From the NCBI GenBank assembly GCA_022824525.1, contig JAJDZT010000044.1, positions 1-64,000 on the forward strand: a stretch of 64,000 bases of DNA, in the 5' to 3' direction. A program made the position numbers and the translations under genes. The notes under the pieces were generated by a model, which saw nothing but the letters and a program-made list of their open reading frames with translations, was not told the DNA's origin and ran no database searches. This stretch comes from Silicimonas sp. (GTDB taxonomy: Bacteria; Pseudomonadota; Alphaproteobacteria; Rhodobacterales; Rhodobacteraceae). How positions within the stretch are numbered: position 1 is the first letter of the stretch; the number at the start of each line of letters is the position of its first letter. This document shows positions 36,933 to 46,883 of the stretch, piece after piece.

Positions 36933-39101
36933 ATGCAAGAGCCAGAAATCACCGAAGACCTGATCGCCGCACACGGCTTCACGCCAAACGAGTATCAGGA
37001 AGTCTTGCGCATCCTGAACCGGGAGCCGACCTTTACGGAACTGGGCATCTTCTCCGCGATGTGGAACGAGCACTGTTCCTACAAGTCGTCGAAGAAATGG
37101 CTTCGCACTCTGCCAACCGAAGGACCCCAGGTGATCTGTGGTCCGGGTGAAAATGCCGGCGTCGTCGATATTGGCGATGGGCAGGCCGTGGTCTTCAAGA
37201 TGGAAAGCCACAACCACCCGTCCTACATCGAGCCCTACCAGGGCGCAGCAACTGGCGTTGGCGGCATCCTGCGCGACGTCTTCACGATGGGGGCACGGCC
37301 GATCGCGGCCATGAACGCCCTGTCATTCGGTGAGCCCGAGCACCCAAAAACGAAACGGCTTGTGGCCGGAGTGGTGGAAGGAATTGGCGGGTATGGCAAC
37401 GCGTTCGGCGTCCCGACCATAGGCGGCGAGGTGCGCTTCCATGCGGCGTATAATGGCAATTGCCTCGTGAATGCCTTTGCCGCAGGCCTCGCCGATGCCG
37501 ACAAGATATTCTACTCGGCAGCCTCGGGCGTCGGCATGCCAGTCGTCTATCTCGGCGCCAAGACCGGGCGCGACGGGGTTGGCGGCGCCACCATGGCCTC
37601 TGCCGAGTTCGACGAGACCATCGAAGAAAAACGACCCACCGTTCAGGTCGGCGACCCCTTCACGGAGAAGCGCCTGCTGGAAGCGTGTTTGGAACTCATG
37701 AAGACCGGCGCCGTGATTTCCATTCAGGATATGGGGGCCGCTGGCCTCACGTGTTCCGCGGTTGAGATGGGGGACAAAGGCGGTCTCGGCGTTCAGCTGA
37801 ACCTCGACGCTGTGCCACAGCGTGAAAGCGCCATGACTGCTTACGAGATGATGTTGTCGGAAAGCCAGGAGCGGATGCTCATGGTTCTGAACCCAGACCT
37901 CGAGGCCGAAGCAAAAGCAGTGTTCGAAAAATGGGATCTCGACTTCGCCATTGTGGGAGAGACACTGGCTGAAGACCGCTTCCTCATTCTTCATGGGAAC
38001 GAAGTGAAAGCGGATCTGCCACTCTCGAAGCTGTCTTCCACGGCACCGGAATACGACCGGCCATGGACCGAAACAGCAGCACCCGCCGCCTATGCTCCAA
38101 GCGACGCTGTCGTGCAGATCGATCCGATCGATGGCCTGAAATCCCTGATTGGATCGCCCAATTACGCCCGCAAACATTGGGTTTGGGAACAATATGACAG
38201 TCAGGTCATGGCAGACACGGTTCAGGCACCCGGTCTTGGCGCAGGCGTGGTGCGAGTTCACGGGACCGAGAAGATGCTCGCATTCACGTCTGATGTAACG
38301 CCCCGCTACGTGCGCGCGAACCCGGTTGAAGGCGGCAAGCAAGCGGTTGCGGAAGCCTATCGCAACCTGTCTGCAGTCGGCGCGAAACCACTTGCCACAA
38401 CCGACAATATGAACTTCGGAAATCCGGAAAAGCCCGAGATCATGGGGCAGTTCGTTGGCGCCATCCAAGGGATCGGTGAAGCGTGCAAGGCACTCGATAT
38501 GCCCATCGTTTCCGGCAATGTCTCGCTCTACAATGAAACAGACGGCCAGCCCATTCTGCCCACCCCGACCATCGGCGCGGTTGGCTTGATCCCGTCCAAC
38601 GATACACTGATTTCGGGCACGGCAGAGGATGGCGACTTCCTTCTTCTCGTCGGAGAGGCCGGAAGCCACCTCGGCCAGTCTGCCTTGTTGGCAGAAGCCT
38701 TCGGGCAATCCGAAGGCGATGCGCCGCCCGTAAACCTTGAGGCCGAGCGCAAGAACGGCACATTCATTCGCGATAACAACGCGCTGATCCATGCCGCCAC
38801 CGACCTCTCGGACGGCGGCTTGGCATTGGCGGCCTTTGAAGTGTCGGACGCAGCAGGTATCGGTGTTTCGTTGGACACCGGCGATATCCCCGAACTCTTT
38901 GGTGAGGACCAAGCACGCTACCTCATCGCATGTGGGTTCGATCAGGCCGAAGGTTTGATGATCGCCGCCGGTCAAGCCGGGGTCACCATTGCGCAAGTCG
39001 GCCGATTTGGCGGAGAGACTGTGAGCTTCGGCACCGCGTCCGCAGCTTTGACAGAGCTGTCAGAACTGTATCGTACGGCCTTTGCGGCGCAGGTCGCGTG
39101 A
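36933..39101 (+). CDS. purL: Phosphoribosylformylglycinamidine synthase, large subunit PurL
   Basis: Purine synthesis: converts formylglycinamide ribotide to the amidine, using ammonia supplied by PurQ with PurS. The 722-residue protein is the small type of PurL without a fused glutaminase domain. Family blocks are [12 protein letters not shown] near 43, [12 protein letters not shown] near 88, [27 protein letters not shown] near 266 and [12 protein letters not shown] near 620. The GTGA overlap at the 3' end couples it to the CAT-like gene. Confidence 0.96.
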   Translation: MQEPEITEDLIAAHGFTPNEYQEVLRILNREPTFTELGIFSAMWNEHCSYKSSKKWLRTLPTEGPQVICGPGENAGVVDIGDGQAVVFKMESHNHPSYIEPYQGAATGVGGILRDVFTMGARPIAAMNALSFGEPEHPKTKRLVAGVVEGIGGYGNAFGVPTIGGEVRFHAAYNGNCLVNAFAAGLADADKIFYSAASGVGMPVVYLGAKTGRDGVGGATMASAEFDETIEEKRPTVQVGDPFTEKRLLEACLELMKTGAVISIQDMGAAGLTCSAVEMGDKGGLGVQLNLDAVPQRESAMTAYEMMLSESQERMLMVLNPDLEAEAKAVFEKWDLDFAIVGETLAEDRFLILHGNEVKADLPLSKLSSTAPEYDRPWTETAAPAAYAPSDAVVQIDPIDGLKSLIGSPNYARKHWVWEQYDSQVMADTVQAPGLGAGVVRVHGTEKMLAFTSDVTPRYVRANPVEGGKQAVAEAYRNLSAVGAKPLATTDNMNFGNPEKPEIMGQFVGAIQGIGEACKALDMPIVSGNVSLYNETDGQPILPTPTIGAVGLIPSNDTLISGTAEDGDFLLLVGEAGSHLGQSALLAEAFGQSEGDAPPVNLEAERKNGTFIRDNNALIHAATDLSDGGLALAAFEVSDAAGIGVSLDTGDIPELFGEDQARYLIACGFDQAEGLMIAAGQAGVTIAQVGRFGGETVSFGTASAALTELSELYRTAFAAQVA

Positions 39102-39730
39102 CCGGGACGCGCATCAATCTCGCGGACTGGCCTCGAGCGGATCAATTCCGCTTCTTTCGTGGCTATGATCGGCCCCATTACGCGATCACGGTTCGGCTGA
39201 ACGTGACCAAGTTGATGGAAGCTCGCGCAAGCACGGGCGTCTCCCCATTCAGACATACGATCTGGGCGGTCGGGAAAGGTCTGCATGCGGTGCCCGAACT
39301 CTGCATGCGGTTCAAGGGTGACGTCGTCACGCAATACCGAAGGTTGCTTCTTTCACCCACTATCCCATTGGAAAATGGTGATTTCCGATACACGTACATC
39401 GCTTGGAATCCTGACGCGACCCGGTTCGACGGACATGCGGCCGAGAAGATTTCCGAGGTGCGAGAAGGCGCACCGCTCAACGCGAATGACGGGACAATCG
39501 AAGATGTGGCCTACCTGTCCTGCATGCCTTGGCTGGACTACACCTCCCTCGACAACGCGCTCCCCGGCCCGGACGACTGCATTCCACGGGTGACTTGGGG
39601 AAAGATCGTTGAATCCGCAAAGGGTCACGAAATGGCCATGACCCTCCAAGTACACCATGCGTTGGTCGATGGCCGCCAGGTCGGTCAGTTCTTTGAGGCC
39701 ACCGAGGCCGCACTTGCGGAATTCAACTGA
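39098..39730 (+). CDS. Chloramphenicol acetyltransferase-like acyltransferase
   Basis: A 210-residue protein of the CAT trimeric fold. It has the N-terminal [18 protein letters not shown], a central YTYIAWNP, and the catalytic block [18 protein letters not shown] near 187, whose second His is the base and where DG is conserved. It probably transfers an acyl group from CoA to an unknown acceptor. Drug resistance cannot be assumed from the fold. The GTG overlaps the purL stop, and BolA and glutaredoxin genes follow. Confidence 0.8.
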   Translation: MTGTRINLADWPRADQFRFFRGYDRPHYAITVRLNVTKLMEARASTGVSPFRHTIWAVGKGLHAVPELCMRFKGDVVTQYRRLLLSPTIPLENGDFRYTYIAWNPDATRFDGHAAEKISEVREGAPLNANDGTIEDVAYLSCMPWLDYTSLDNALPGPDDCIPRVTWGKIVESAKGHEMAMTLQVHHALVDGRQVGQFFEATEAALAEFN

Positions 39731-39795
39731 CGCAACGCGCCTTGCGGGCACCCTGCCCCGGCCCTAGATTGCACGGAAAGAGGAGCACGTCGCCC

Positions 39796-40032
39796 ATGCC
39801 AATGCAGGCCCATGAGATTGAAGCGCTGCTGCGCGAGAGCTTTCCCGATGCTGAAATCGAGGTAGGCGGCAGCGATGGCGTGCATATGTCTGCGTTGGTG
39901 GTGGACGAGAGCTTTCGGGGCCAGAACCGTGTGCAACAACAACGCGCCGTTTACGCCGCTTTGAAGGGTAAGATGGATGGCCCGGATGGTGAATTGCACG
40001 CGCTGGCGCTGACAACGCGCGCACCCGAGTAA
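39796..40032 (+). CDS. BolA-family protein
   Basis: A 78-residue BolA-like protein that forms Fe-S cluster-bridged complexes with monothiol glutaredoxins. It contains [32 protein letters not shown], including the conserved helix-turn-helix-like segment. It is directly followed by grxD, the expected partner. An AGAGGAG site precedes the ATG. Confidence 0.9.
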   Translation: MPMQAHEIEALLRESFPDAEIEVGGSDGVHMSALVVDESFRGQNRVQQQRAVYAALKGKMDGPDGELHALALTTRAPE

Positions 40033-40061
40033 CAAAGAGACATTCCGTACGGGAGACCGAG

Positions 40062-40421
40062 ATGACCGCTGAAACCCAGATCAAGGAAACCGTCGACGCG
40101 AACGACGTCGTGCTGTTCATGAAAGGCACGAAGACCATGCCACAATGCGGGTTTTCCTCGCGCGTGGCCGGCGTTCTGAATTTCATGGGCGTCGAATACA
40201 CAGACGTCAACGTGCTTGCCGATGATGGTATCCGGCAGGGGATCAAAGATTTCTCCGATTGGCCGACCATCCCGCAACTCTACGTGAAAGGCGAGTTTAT
40301 CGGCGGCTGCGATATCGTGACCGAGATGACCTTGTCCGGCGAACTCGACCAGTTGTTCGACGACAAGGGCGTTGGGTACAACAAGGAAGCCGCCGACCAA
40401 ATCCGTGAACACAACGGATAA
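40062..40421 (+). CDS. grxD: Monothiol glutaredoxin, Grx4 family
   Basis: A 119-residue CGFS-type glutaredoxin that carries and passes on [2Fe-2S] clusters. The active-site CGFS lies at 29-32, preceded by [10 protein letters not shown]. Glutathione contacts are in [19 protein letters not shown]. It follows the bolA gene and fits the Grx4-BolA cluster-trafficking pair. Confidence 0.94.
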   Translation: MTAETQIKETVDANDVVLFMKGTKTMPQCGFSSRVAGVLNFMGVEYTDVNVLADDGIRQGIKDFSDWPTIPQLYVKGEFIGGCDIVTEMTLSGELDQLFDDKGVGYNKEAADQIREHNG

Positions 40422-40713
40422 ACCGTTGTACGTTGTCACAGTGACGTTCCGGATCAAACCGGAGCATGCGGATGAGTTTCTGAACGCAATGCGCGAAAAC
40501 GCCCGGCTCTCGTTGGAACTGGAGCCGGGATGTCATCGTTTCGATGTGGCTCTGGGAGAAGACGGGCCCGAAACGATCTTCCTTTATGAACTTTATTCCG
40601 ATCGCGCGGCCTTCGATGCGCATCTGGCCGCCGAGCACTTCAAATCCTTCGGTGCCACCGTGACGGACTGGGTCGCATCGAAGGATGTTGCGTGTTACGT
40701 ACTGCCAACCTGA
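40405..40713 (+). CDS. Antibiotic biosynthesis monooxygenase (ABM)-domain protein
   Basis: A 102-residue dimeric ferredoxin-like ABM protein ([22 protein letters not shown] and [10 protein letters not shown], then [27 protein letters not shown]). Members include quinol monooxygenase YgiN and LsrG. The substrate is unknown. The GTG at 40405 lies inside grxD in another frame, so the genes overlap by 17 bases. Its 3' end meets the convergent NDH-2 gene. Confidence 0.8.
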   Translation: MNTTDKPLYVVTVTFRIKPEHADEFLNAMRENARLSLELEPGCHRFDVALGEDGPETIFLYELYSDRAAFDAHLAAEHFKSFGATVTDWVASKDVACYVLPT

Positions 40714-40716
40714 GTG

Positions 40717-42339
40717 TCAGGAGGCACGCTTTCCCGGCATCGGCTCAACACCAAATGTTTTGCGCAGATGTTCGTTGAAGTAGTCCTTCAATACCGGGAA
40801 CGCGTCGACCATTTGCAGATACGTCTCGCGATCCAGCAGAAGCACCTTGGTGTCCTCCAAAGCACGCACGGTTGACCGCCGCAGGTTTTCGCCAACCAGA
40901 ATGCCGTCCCCGAAGTGATCACCCTTTCCAAGCCTCAAAACGGTTTCTTCACCGTTTCCATCGCCCTGACGCAGCTCTACCGCACCAGACACGATAGAAT
41001 AGACGCCGTCCGCGCGGTTTCCGGCCTCATAGATCCGGTCACCGGCCTTGTAATGCACATAGCGGGACACGGGCGGCTCAGCGCCTTTCAACTGCACGAC
41101 TGACCGCGCCGAAAGCGCATCCATCATCCAGTTCAGAAGCACACGCACCTTGGTGCTGAAGCCCGGCAGGAAGCCGACGTAGTAGGCACGCCAGAGAAGC
41201 CATGCGGGAAAGCCAGAGATCTTCATGCCCCAGACCTCAGCCACGCCTCGACGCGCACCAAGCGAAGCAAGCGCACCTTGTGATTTGTAGACAAACGGCT
41301 TGAGCGGATTGCCTGCGACCGAGGCCGCTATGTTGGCGGCAAGGCACCTCGCCTCACGCACGGCAAACTGGGCGGTCGGTGGCGCAAAGTCATCGCGAGC
41401 CTCCGCCCCCTCTTTCATTGGAATGAGCGCACAGTCACCAATAGACCAGATATTGTCCCGGCCCTTCGCATTCAGGCTACGCTCCACGACGATCTTGCCA
41501 GCCTGTTGTTCGAGCGGCATGTCCCGTACCACCGGGGACGGCGCATTGCCGATGGTGGCAACGATGGTCCGGGTCGGGATTTCAGTTCCGTCAGAGAGTG
41601 TCAGAAGTGTACCGGTCGCAGAGGCCACACCCTTGCCCAGCATGATCTCGATTCCACGCTCCTCAAGCCTCCTGCGCGCGTACCGGCCAAGGCTCTCCGG
41701 CAATTCGCCTAGCACACGATCCGCGAACTCCACCACGACCACGCGCACCTCTTCGGGAGACACGTTGGGATAGAATTTCAGCGAGCGGTCGATGAGTTCC
41801 TTCATCTCTCCCACGGTTTCAACACCGGAGAAGCCCGCACCGACCACAGTGAAAGTCAGCGCCTCGCGCTTGACCTCGGGAAGGCTGGTGATTTCGGCAT
41901 GTTCCAGCTTTTCAATCACGTGGTTCCTCAGGCGTCGCGCGTCCTCCAGATGCTTCATGGTCAGCGCGTGGTCGGCCAATCCCGGCACGCGGGACAGGTC
42001 GACGACCTGGCCCATGGCCACAACGAGATGATCATAAGACACCTCTGTCGGACGACGCTGGACACCTTGGAATACGGTCACGATCTGGCGCTCAACATCC
42101 ACGCTGTGTACCCGCGCCTTGCGGACGAAAACTCCCTTGAGGAGCGCGCGAAGGGGCGTGACAGCATGCGGTGCCGTGATCGAACCTGCCGCCACTTCTG
42201 GCAGCAATGGTTGGAAGACGAAGTAGTTTTCTTCGCTGATCAACTCGACCTCGGCATTATCGCCGAGCCGTTTCTTGACTTCACGTGCCGCGAATAGCCC
42301 CGCAAAGCCGCCCCCAAGGATGAGAATACGCTGTACCAT
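40717..42339 (-). CDS. Type II NADH dehydrogenase fused to a cyclic-nucleotide-binding domain
   Basis: A peripheral membrane flavoprotein that passes electrons from NADH to quinone without pumping protons. The 540-residue product has the FAD loop LGGGFAGLFAAR at 8-19, the NADH loop TVVGAGFSGVETVGE near 165 and the FAD-contact IWSIGDCALIP near 298. A C-terminal extension from about 425 has the cNMP-binding fold: YVHYKAGDRIYEAGNRADGVYSIVSGAVEL and GDHFGDGILVGENLRRSTVRALED. The extension is absent from ordinary Ndh (about 430 residues). It may sense a nucleotide or serve as a structural module. Confidence 0.9.
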   Translation of the reverse strand: MVQRILILGGGFAGLFAAREVKKRLGDNAEVELISEENYFVFQPLLPEVAAGSITAPHAVTPLRALLKGVFVRKARVHSVDVERQIVTVFQGVQRRPTEVSYDHLVVAMGQVVDLSRVPGLADHALTMKHLEDARRLRNHVIEKLEHAEITSLPEVKREALTFTVVGAGFSGVETVGEMKELIDRSLKFYPNVSPEEVRVVVVEFADRVLGELPESLGRYARRRLEERGIEIMLGKGVASATGTLLTLSDGTEIPTRTIVATIGNAPSPVVRDMPLEQQAGKIVVERSLNAKGRDNIWSIGDCALIPMKEGAEARDDFAPPTAQFAVREARCLAANIAASVAGNPLKPFVYKSQGALASLGARRGVAEVWGMKISGFPAWLLWRAYYVGFLPGFSTKVRVLLNWMMDALSARSVVQLKGAEPPVSRYVHYKAGDRIYEAGNRADGVYSIVSGAVELRQGDGNGEETVLRLGKGDHFGDGILVGENLRRSTVRALEDTKVLLLDRETYLQMVDAFPVLKDYFNEHLRKTFGVEPMPGKRAS

Positions 42340-42359
42340 GATGAAACCCTTTCTGACTG

Positions 42360-42380
42360 TTACTTAGGAACGATCAGTAA
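42360..42380. promoter_or_regulatory. TetR-type inverted repeat upstream of the NDH-2 gene
   Basis: TTACT-N11-AGTAA centred 30 bases before the NDH-2 start (reading TTACTGATCG then TAAGTAA on the minus strand). The layout resembles operators of TetR-family repressors. No such regulator is encoded nearby. Confidence 0.35.
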
Positions 42381-42409
42381 GAATTTCAAAAAACTTTTTT
42401 ATTTCAATA

Positions 42410-42425
42410 GCATACGATTGTATGC
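42410..42425. other. Palindrome between NDH-2 and zapA
   Basis: GCATAC-GATT-GTATGC lies 5 bases beyond the zapA stop, next to an AT-rich segment with a second small palindrome (AAAAAAC/TTTTTT). It could be a weak terminator of the zapA operon or a binding site in the NDH-2 promoter. Confidence 0.4.
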
Positions 42426-42430
42426 AGTGG

Positions 42431-42832
42431 CTACCCTGCCGCGCGCATCTTCTCTTCGGCAGCCTCGGCAAGCGCTTCAGCGCGAGCGGCAAGTTCGGCC
42501 ATGGTTTCGCTGACTTCTGTTGGAATCACCGCGATTTCACGGGTTTCCGGTTCTGGCTTCGGACGGTTCTGAAGCTCTTCGATCCACGCTTCCTGTTGCG
42601 CAATCTTGTCTTCCATCGTCTTCATCTGATCTTCCGACCCGGCGTGCTTGTCGGCCAGCATAAGCCCGGCCATCAGCAGCATACGGGATTCTGGCAAACG
42701 ACCGATCTGCTCCATTAGCGATTTCGCTTCATTGTCGAGCAGGTCCGCAGCCGATTGCAGGAAATGCTCCTCACCTTCCTGGCACGCAACCGCAAAGGTA
42801 CGGCCCCCGATCTGGATATTCACTTCCGGCAT
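42431..42832 (-). CDS. zapA: Cell division protein ZapA
   Basis: A small protein that bundles FtsZ filaments at the division site. The 133-residue product has the ZapA start VNIQIGGRTFAVACQEGEEHFLQSAADLLDNEA and a long coiled coil (about residues 40-95). Relative to ZapA it has an alanine-rich C-terminal extension. It starts one base after the stop of the coiled-coil gene and is expressed with it. Confidence 0.88.
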   Translation of the reverse strand: MPEVNIQIGGRTFAVACQEGEEHFLQSAADLLDNEAKSLMEQIGRLPESRMLLMAGLMLADKHAGSEDQMKTMEDKIAQQEAWIEELQNRPKPEPETREIAVIPTEVSETMAELAARAEALAEAAEEKMRAAG

Positions 42833-42833
42833 C

Positions 42834-43295
42834 TCAGGCTTCCTTCAAAATGGGTTCAAGGGTGGCGAGGATGTCTTCTATCTCTGCCCGTTCCGTGGCG
42901 CGCGCCGCACGCAGGCTCTCAATCTCTGTCACCATTGCCGAATTGACGAGCTCGGGGTCAGCGACGCCGTTTGCATTCGCCTCACGAAGCGCTCCGTTGG
43001 ACTTTCGGAGTTCTTCGTTCACACCCTTGATCTGCTGCAACTCCGCGTCCCGGGTTTCCAGAGCCTTGGAAAGCTCCGCAACCTTGGCTTCCAGCCCAGC
43101 CACAGTCTTTTCCTGTGTCTCCTTGATGGCCCGCACCCGCTCTTCGAGCTGCTGGTTCGCCACCCGCTCGGCTTCGAGCTCGGCCTTCAGGGCTTCCGAG
43201 TCGCCGCCCTCGCCCGCCCCGAGCTTGTCGAGCGCCTGCTGCGCCCGATCAAGAGCCGCCGTAATCCGGCGTTCGTAATCTGAAATATTGTCCAT
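42834..43295 (-). CDS. Coiled-coil protein upstream of zapA
   Basis: A 153-residue protein, mostly heptad-repeat coiled coil (about residues 25-110: ALKAELEAERVANQQLEERV and similar). The gene lies immediately upstream of zapA in the same operon, and its promoter region holds a CtrA-type site. A division-related role is inferred from this context. The family has no name I recognise. Confidence 0.7.
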   Translation of the reverse strand: MDNISDYERRITAALDRAQQALDKLGAGEGGDSEALKAELEAERVANQQLEERVRAIKETQEKTVAGLEAKVAELSKALETRDAELQQIKGVNEELRKSNGALREANANGVADPELVNSAMVTEIESLRAARATERAEIEDILATLEPILKEA

Positions 43296-43328
43296 GCCTT
43301 GTCCCAGCCATCTTGTTGTTCCGGCCCG

Positions 43329-43343
43329 TTAATCTCCCGTTAA
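43329..43343. promoter_or_regulatory. CtrA-type site between zapA operon and tkt
   Basis: TTAATCTCCCGTTAA is a full TTAA-N7-TTAA match to the binding site of the cell-cycle regulator CtrA. It lies 33 bases upstream of the coiled-coil/zapA operon and about 160 bases from tkt, so control of the division operon is more likely. Confidence 0.65.
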
Positions 43344-43505
43344 TCTATCGAATCGCGGGCCAGTCAGAGGTTTGCGCAATAGAATAGCGGAACGCCAACA
43401 TGATTCATCCCCCCTTTGACAGTGATCCGCGACCCGTCCCTTGCGCTCTGGCCCGGGGCTGCTATCAACCCGCCAAAGCGCATACAGGCACGGGGGACGA
43501 CCGAC

Positions 43506-45524
43506 ATGGATATCGCCACACTCAAGGAACTTCATCCGGACCATTTTGCGAAAGCAACAGCCATTCGCGCGCTGTCGATGGACGCGGTTCAGGCCGCAAA
43601 TTCCGGGCACCCGGGCATGCCGATGGGGATGGCCGATGTGGCGACCGTCCTCTTTGAAAAGCACCTTACGTTCGATGCGTCCGCGCCTGACTGGGCTGAC
43701 CGCGACCGGTTCATTCTGTCAGCTGGCCACGGGTCGATGCTGCTTTATGCGCTTCTCCATCTGACCGGCTACGAGGATATGACACTCGAGCAGGTGAAGA
43801 ACTTCCGTCAGCTTGGTTCGATCACGGCTGGCCACCCGGAATACGGGTATGCCAAGGGAATCGAAACAACAACCGGCCCCTTGGGACAAGGGATTGCAAA
43901 CGCCGTTGGTTTCGCGATGGCCGAAGAGGCTTTGCGTGCGAAGTTCGGAAAAAAGGTCGTCGACCACTACACCTATGTCATCGCGGGCGATGGTTGCCTT
44001 ATGGAAGGCATAAGCCAGGAAGCCATTGGGCTGGCCGGCATGCAGAAACTCTCGAAGCTGATCGTGCTTTGGGATGACAACAACATCTCGATCGATGGCG
44101 AAATCGGTCTGTCTGACGTGACCGATCAACAAAAGCGCTTCCACGCCAGCGGCTGGCAGGTTCTTGAATGCGACGGGCATGATCCGGAAGACATCGACAA
44201 AGCGCTTGTCAAAGCGAAGTCCTCCAAAAAACCGACGATGATCGCCTGCAAAACGCATATCGGTTACGGGTCCCCCAATCGGCAGGACACTGCAAAGGCC
44301 CACGGCTCACCACTTGGCGACGAAGAAATCGCTCTCGTGCGTGATGCCTACGGATGGCCACATGCCCCCTTCGATATCCCGAGTGACATTCTCGGCGCGT
44401 GGCGGTCCATCGGCGCCCGAGGCGCGGAGGCACGCGGCGAATGGGAAACGCGTTTCGCCAACCTCTCGGCATCCCGCCAGAAGGAGTTCCAAAGGGTCAT
44501 GGCCGGCGAAGCGCCACGCAAGCTTGCCTCCACCGTTCGCGCGCTGAAAAAGCAACTGTCCGAAACACAACCAAAGGTGGCCACCCGCAAGGCGTCTGAA
44601 ATGGCGTTGGAAGTTCTCAATCCAGTCGTTCCGGAAACTCTTGGTGGATCGGCGGACCTAACCGGTTCCAACAACACGAAGACAGCCGATCTCGGTATCT
44701 TCAATCCAGAAAACCGGAAGGGCCGTTACGTGCACTATGGGATCCGCGAGCATGGAATGGCAGCGGCAATGAACGGCCTCGCACTTCACGGCGGCATCAA
44801 GCCATACGGAGGTACGTTCCTGTGCTTCACAGACTATGCGCGCGGTTCGATGCGACTGTCGGCACTCATGGAAGTCCCGGTCACATATGTCATGACCCAC
44901 GATTCAATCGGATTGGGCGAAGACGGACCTACGCACCAACCGGTCGAGCAATTGGCAATGCTGCGGGCCACGCCGAACATCAACGTGTTCCGCCCTGCAG
45001 ACGCAGTTGAGACCGCCGAAGCGTGGGAATTGGCGCTTTCGTCGGAGAAGACACCCTCGGTGCTCGCGTTGTCGCGCCAAGGCCTGCCGACCGTCCGCAC
45101 CGAACACAAGACAAAGAACTTGTCCGCCCAAGGCGCTTACATCCTCGCCGAAGCCGAAGGCAAACGACGCGCAATCCTCTTGGCAACCGGCTCGGAGGTC
45201 GAGATTGCCATGAAAGCCCGTGACATGTTGCAGGCCGAAGGGATCGGCACACGTGTCGTCTCCATGCCGTGCTGGGAACTCTTTGAAGAACAGGACGAAA
45301 AGTACCGTCGTAAAGTTCTGCCCGCAGGACCTGTTCGCGTGGCAATCGAAGCCGCGATCCGCTTTGGATGGGACCGCTGGCTCTACGGCGAGAGAGGACG
45401 TCGCGAGAAGGGCTCATATGTCGGAATGCACGGATTTGGCGCGTCGGCACCGGCCGGAGATCTCTACAAGCATTTCAACATCACGCCGGAAGCTGTGGTA
45501 CAGTCCGTCAAAGACATGCTTTGA
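43506..45524 (+). CDS. tkt: Transketolase
   Basis: Thiamine-diphosphate enzyme of the pentose phosphate pathway that moves two-carbon units between sugars. The 672-residue product has [16 protein letters not shown] near 31, the TPP motif [13 protein letters not shown] near 159, the glutamate in [14 protein letters not shown] near 415 and [15 protein letters not shown] near 468. The ATG at 43506 fits the family start; the open frame extends upstream without a ribosome site. Confidence 0.96.
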   Translation: MDIATLKELHPDHFAKATAIRALSMDAVQAANSGHPGMPMGMADVATVLFEKHLTFDASAPDWADRDRFILSAGHGSMLLYALLHLTGYEDMTLEQVKNFRQLGSITAGHPEYGYAKGIETTTGPLGQGIANAVGFAMAEEALRAKFGKKVVDHYTYVIAGDGCLMEGISQEAIGLAGMQKLSKLIVLWDDNNISIDGEIGLSDVTDQQKRFHASGWQVLECDGHDPEDIDKALVKAKSSKKPTMIACKTHIGYGSPNRQDTAKAHGSPLGDEEIALVRDAYGWPHAPFDIPSDILGAWRSIGARGAEARGEWETRFANLSASRQKEFQRVMAGEAPRKLASTVRALKKQLSETQPKVATRKASEMALEVLNPVVPETLGGSADLTGSNNTKTADLGIFNPENRKGRYVHYGIREHGMAAAMNGLALHGGIKPYGGTFLCFTDYARGSMRLSALMEVPVTYVMTHDSIGLGEDGPTHQPVEQLAMLRATPNINVFRPADAVETAEAWELALSSEKTPSVLALSRQGLPTVRTEHKTKNLSAQGAYILAEAEGKRRAILLATGSEVEIAMKARDMLQAEGIGTRVVSMPCWELFEEQDEKYRRKVLPAGPVRVAIEAAIRFGWDRWLYGERGRREKGSYVGMHGFGASAPAGDLYKHFNITPEAVVQSVKDML

Positions 45525-45541
45525 GCGCCGGACCCGGCGCT
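45524..45541 (+). terminator. Stem-loop at the tkt stop
   Basis: Perfect 8-base stem AGCGCCGG/CCGGCGCT overlapping the tkt stop codon, followed by TTGAAAC. The loop is very short unless the end pairs open. Candidate terminator without a long T tract. Confidence 0.45.
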
Positions 45542-45613
45542 TGAAACACGAATTGCGCCGACGCATGACGCGTTTGCGGACAGACAACAACGCAAAGGGT
45601 GCCAGAACACGGC

Positions 45614-45991
45614 ATGGCAGCAGATCGACCGCTTGAAGGGTACAGCATTCTTCTTTTGGAAGATGAGCTCTTTATTGCGGCCGCCTTGCGGGAACATCTC
45701 TTGATGGCGGGTGCGGCCCATGTCGAGACCCCCACAACGGTCTCCGCCGCAGAAAGCTGCCTTTCCGAAACGAAGATAGACGCTGCCATCCTCGACATCG
45801 TTCTGCCGGATGGCGACACGCGCGGGCTTGCCGAGAAACTTGCGGGGCAAGGCGTACGCGTGATCTTTCATTCCGGCCATTTGCGACCGGAGTGGCTTGA
45901 CGGGACGCTTGGGGACGCCATTTTCCTTCAAAAGCCAAGTGATGCAGACGCAATTGTTGCAGCGATTGCGGGGCAGTCCGAAGGCGGCTAG
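45614..45991 (+). CDS. Single-domain response regulator (receiver)
   Basis: A 125-residue receiver domain without an output domain. The acidic pair E16-D17, phospho-acceptor D61 in AILDIVLPDGD and lysine K107 in FLQKPSD are present. Such proteins act as phosphate sinks or protein-protein switches. A GTG at 45599 would add five residues; neither start has a good ribosome site. No kinase gene is nearby. Confidence 0.75.
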   Translation: MAADRPLEGYSILLLEDELFIAAALREHLLMAGAAHVETPTTVSAAESCLSETKIDAAILDIVLPDGDTRGLAEKLAGQGVRVIFHSGHLRPEWLDGTLGDAIFLQKPSDADAIVAAIAGQSEGG

Positions 45992-46089
45992 CCGGCAAAC
46001 TCTCCAATCCAAAAAAATTTTCCCTGCCTTGTCGAAAACCGATCAGGCCGCGCGTCCTTGGGGTATCTCCAACAAGAGGACGACCCAAG

Positions 46090-46479
46090 ATGGCACCGAC
46101 AATCACCGCAACATACGCAGCGATCACGGCGATCCTTTTCATTGGAATGTCCGCCTATGTCATCGCCATGCGGGCAAAAACCAATGTTGCGCTCGGGGAT
46201 GGTGGAAACCCGACCATGCTGCTCGCCATACGCCGCCATGGAAACATGACCGAATACGCGCCCTTCGCGCTCTTGATGATGGGTTTGGCGGAAATGCTGG
46301 GCCTCGGCGGCGCATGGCTGCACATCAGCGGAACGGCCTTGATCGTTGGCCGCGCCATCCATCCCCTCGGTCTCCATATCAGCGAAGGCAGCATTATCCC
46401 CCGGGTTGCGGGCACGCTCGCGACGATGGCTGCCATTCTCATTCCAACTGCCGCGATCCTGTACACAGCACTTGCCTGA
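46090..46479 (+). CDS. MAPEG-family membrane protein
   Basis: A 129-residue protein with four helices of the MAPEG family (membrane-associated proteins in eicosanoid and glutathione metabolism). The key block RRHGNMTEYAPFALLMMGLAE near 47 carries the conserved N and E. A later helix has RAIHPLGL. Bacterial members may conjugate glutathione to lipophilic molecules. A receiver gene precedes it and YCII follows. Confidence 0.82.
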   Translation: MAPTITATYAAITAILFIGMSAYVIAMRAKTNVALGDGGNPTMLLAIRRHGNMTEYAPFALLMMGLAEMLGLGGAWLHISGTALIVGRAIHPLGLHISEGSIIPRVAGTLATMAAILIPTAAILYTALA

Positions 46480-46523
46480 ACGCCTGCGCGGCGCAAAACT
46501 CATCCCAACCGAAAGGAAAGACC

Positions 46524-46883
46524 ATGAAATACATTGCTCTGATTTACGCGGAGGATGGCAGCAGCCCTGCCCCTGGGGAGCCGGAATTCGACGAGTACAT
46601 GCAAGGGTACTATGGAGCGACCAAGACATTCCAAGAGACGGGCGTGATGCTGGGCGGCGAAGCCCTTCAAGACACCTCGACCGCCACTTCGATCCGGATC
46701 CGGAACGGTAAGACCGAGACCATGGACGGCCCTTTTGCCGAAACCAAGGAAAAGCTGGGGGGCTATTACTTGCTGGATTGCAAGGATTTGGACCAGGCCA
46801 TCGAAATGGCGTCCCTTATTCCTGATGCCAAGTACGGTACCGTCGAACTTCGGCCGATCATGGAAATCCCGGATCAGCCATGA
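46524..46883 (+). CDS. YCII-domain (DGPF) protein
   Basis: A 119-residue YCII-related protein with the DGPFAETKEKLGGYYLLDCKDLDQAIEMA block near 73-100, which gives the family its DGPF nickname. Such proteins are almost always encoded next to ECF42 sigma factors, as here. The ATG has a GAAAGGAAAG site. The stop overlaps the sigma gene (ATGA). Confidence 0.9.
   Translation: MKYIALIYAEDGSSPAPGEPEFDEYMQGYYGATKTFQETGVMLGGEALQDTSTATSIRIRNGKTETMDGPFAETKEKLGGYYLLDCKDLDQAIEMASLIPDAKYGTVELRPIMEIPDQP

Noticed and set aside
39098-39730. Chloramphenicol resistance gene
   Set aside because: The fold is CAT-like but the gene is coupled to purL with no resistance context. The fold is shared by many acyltransferases.
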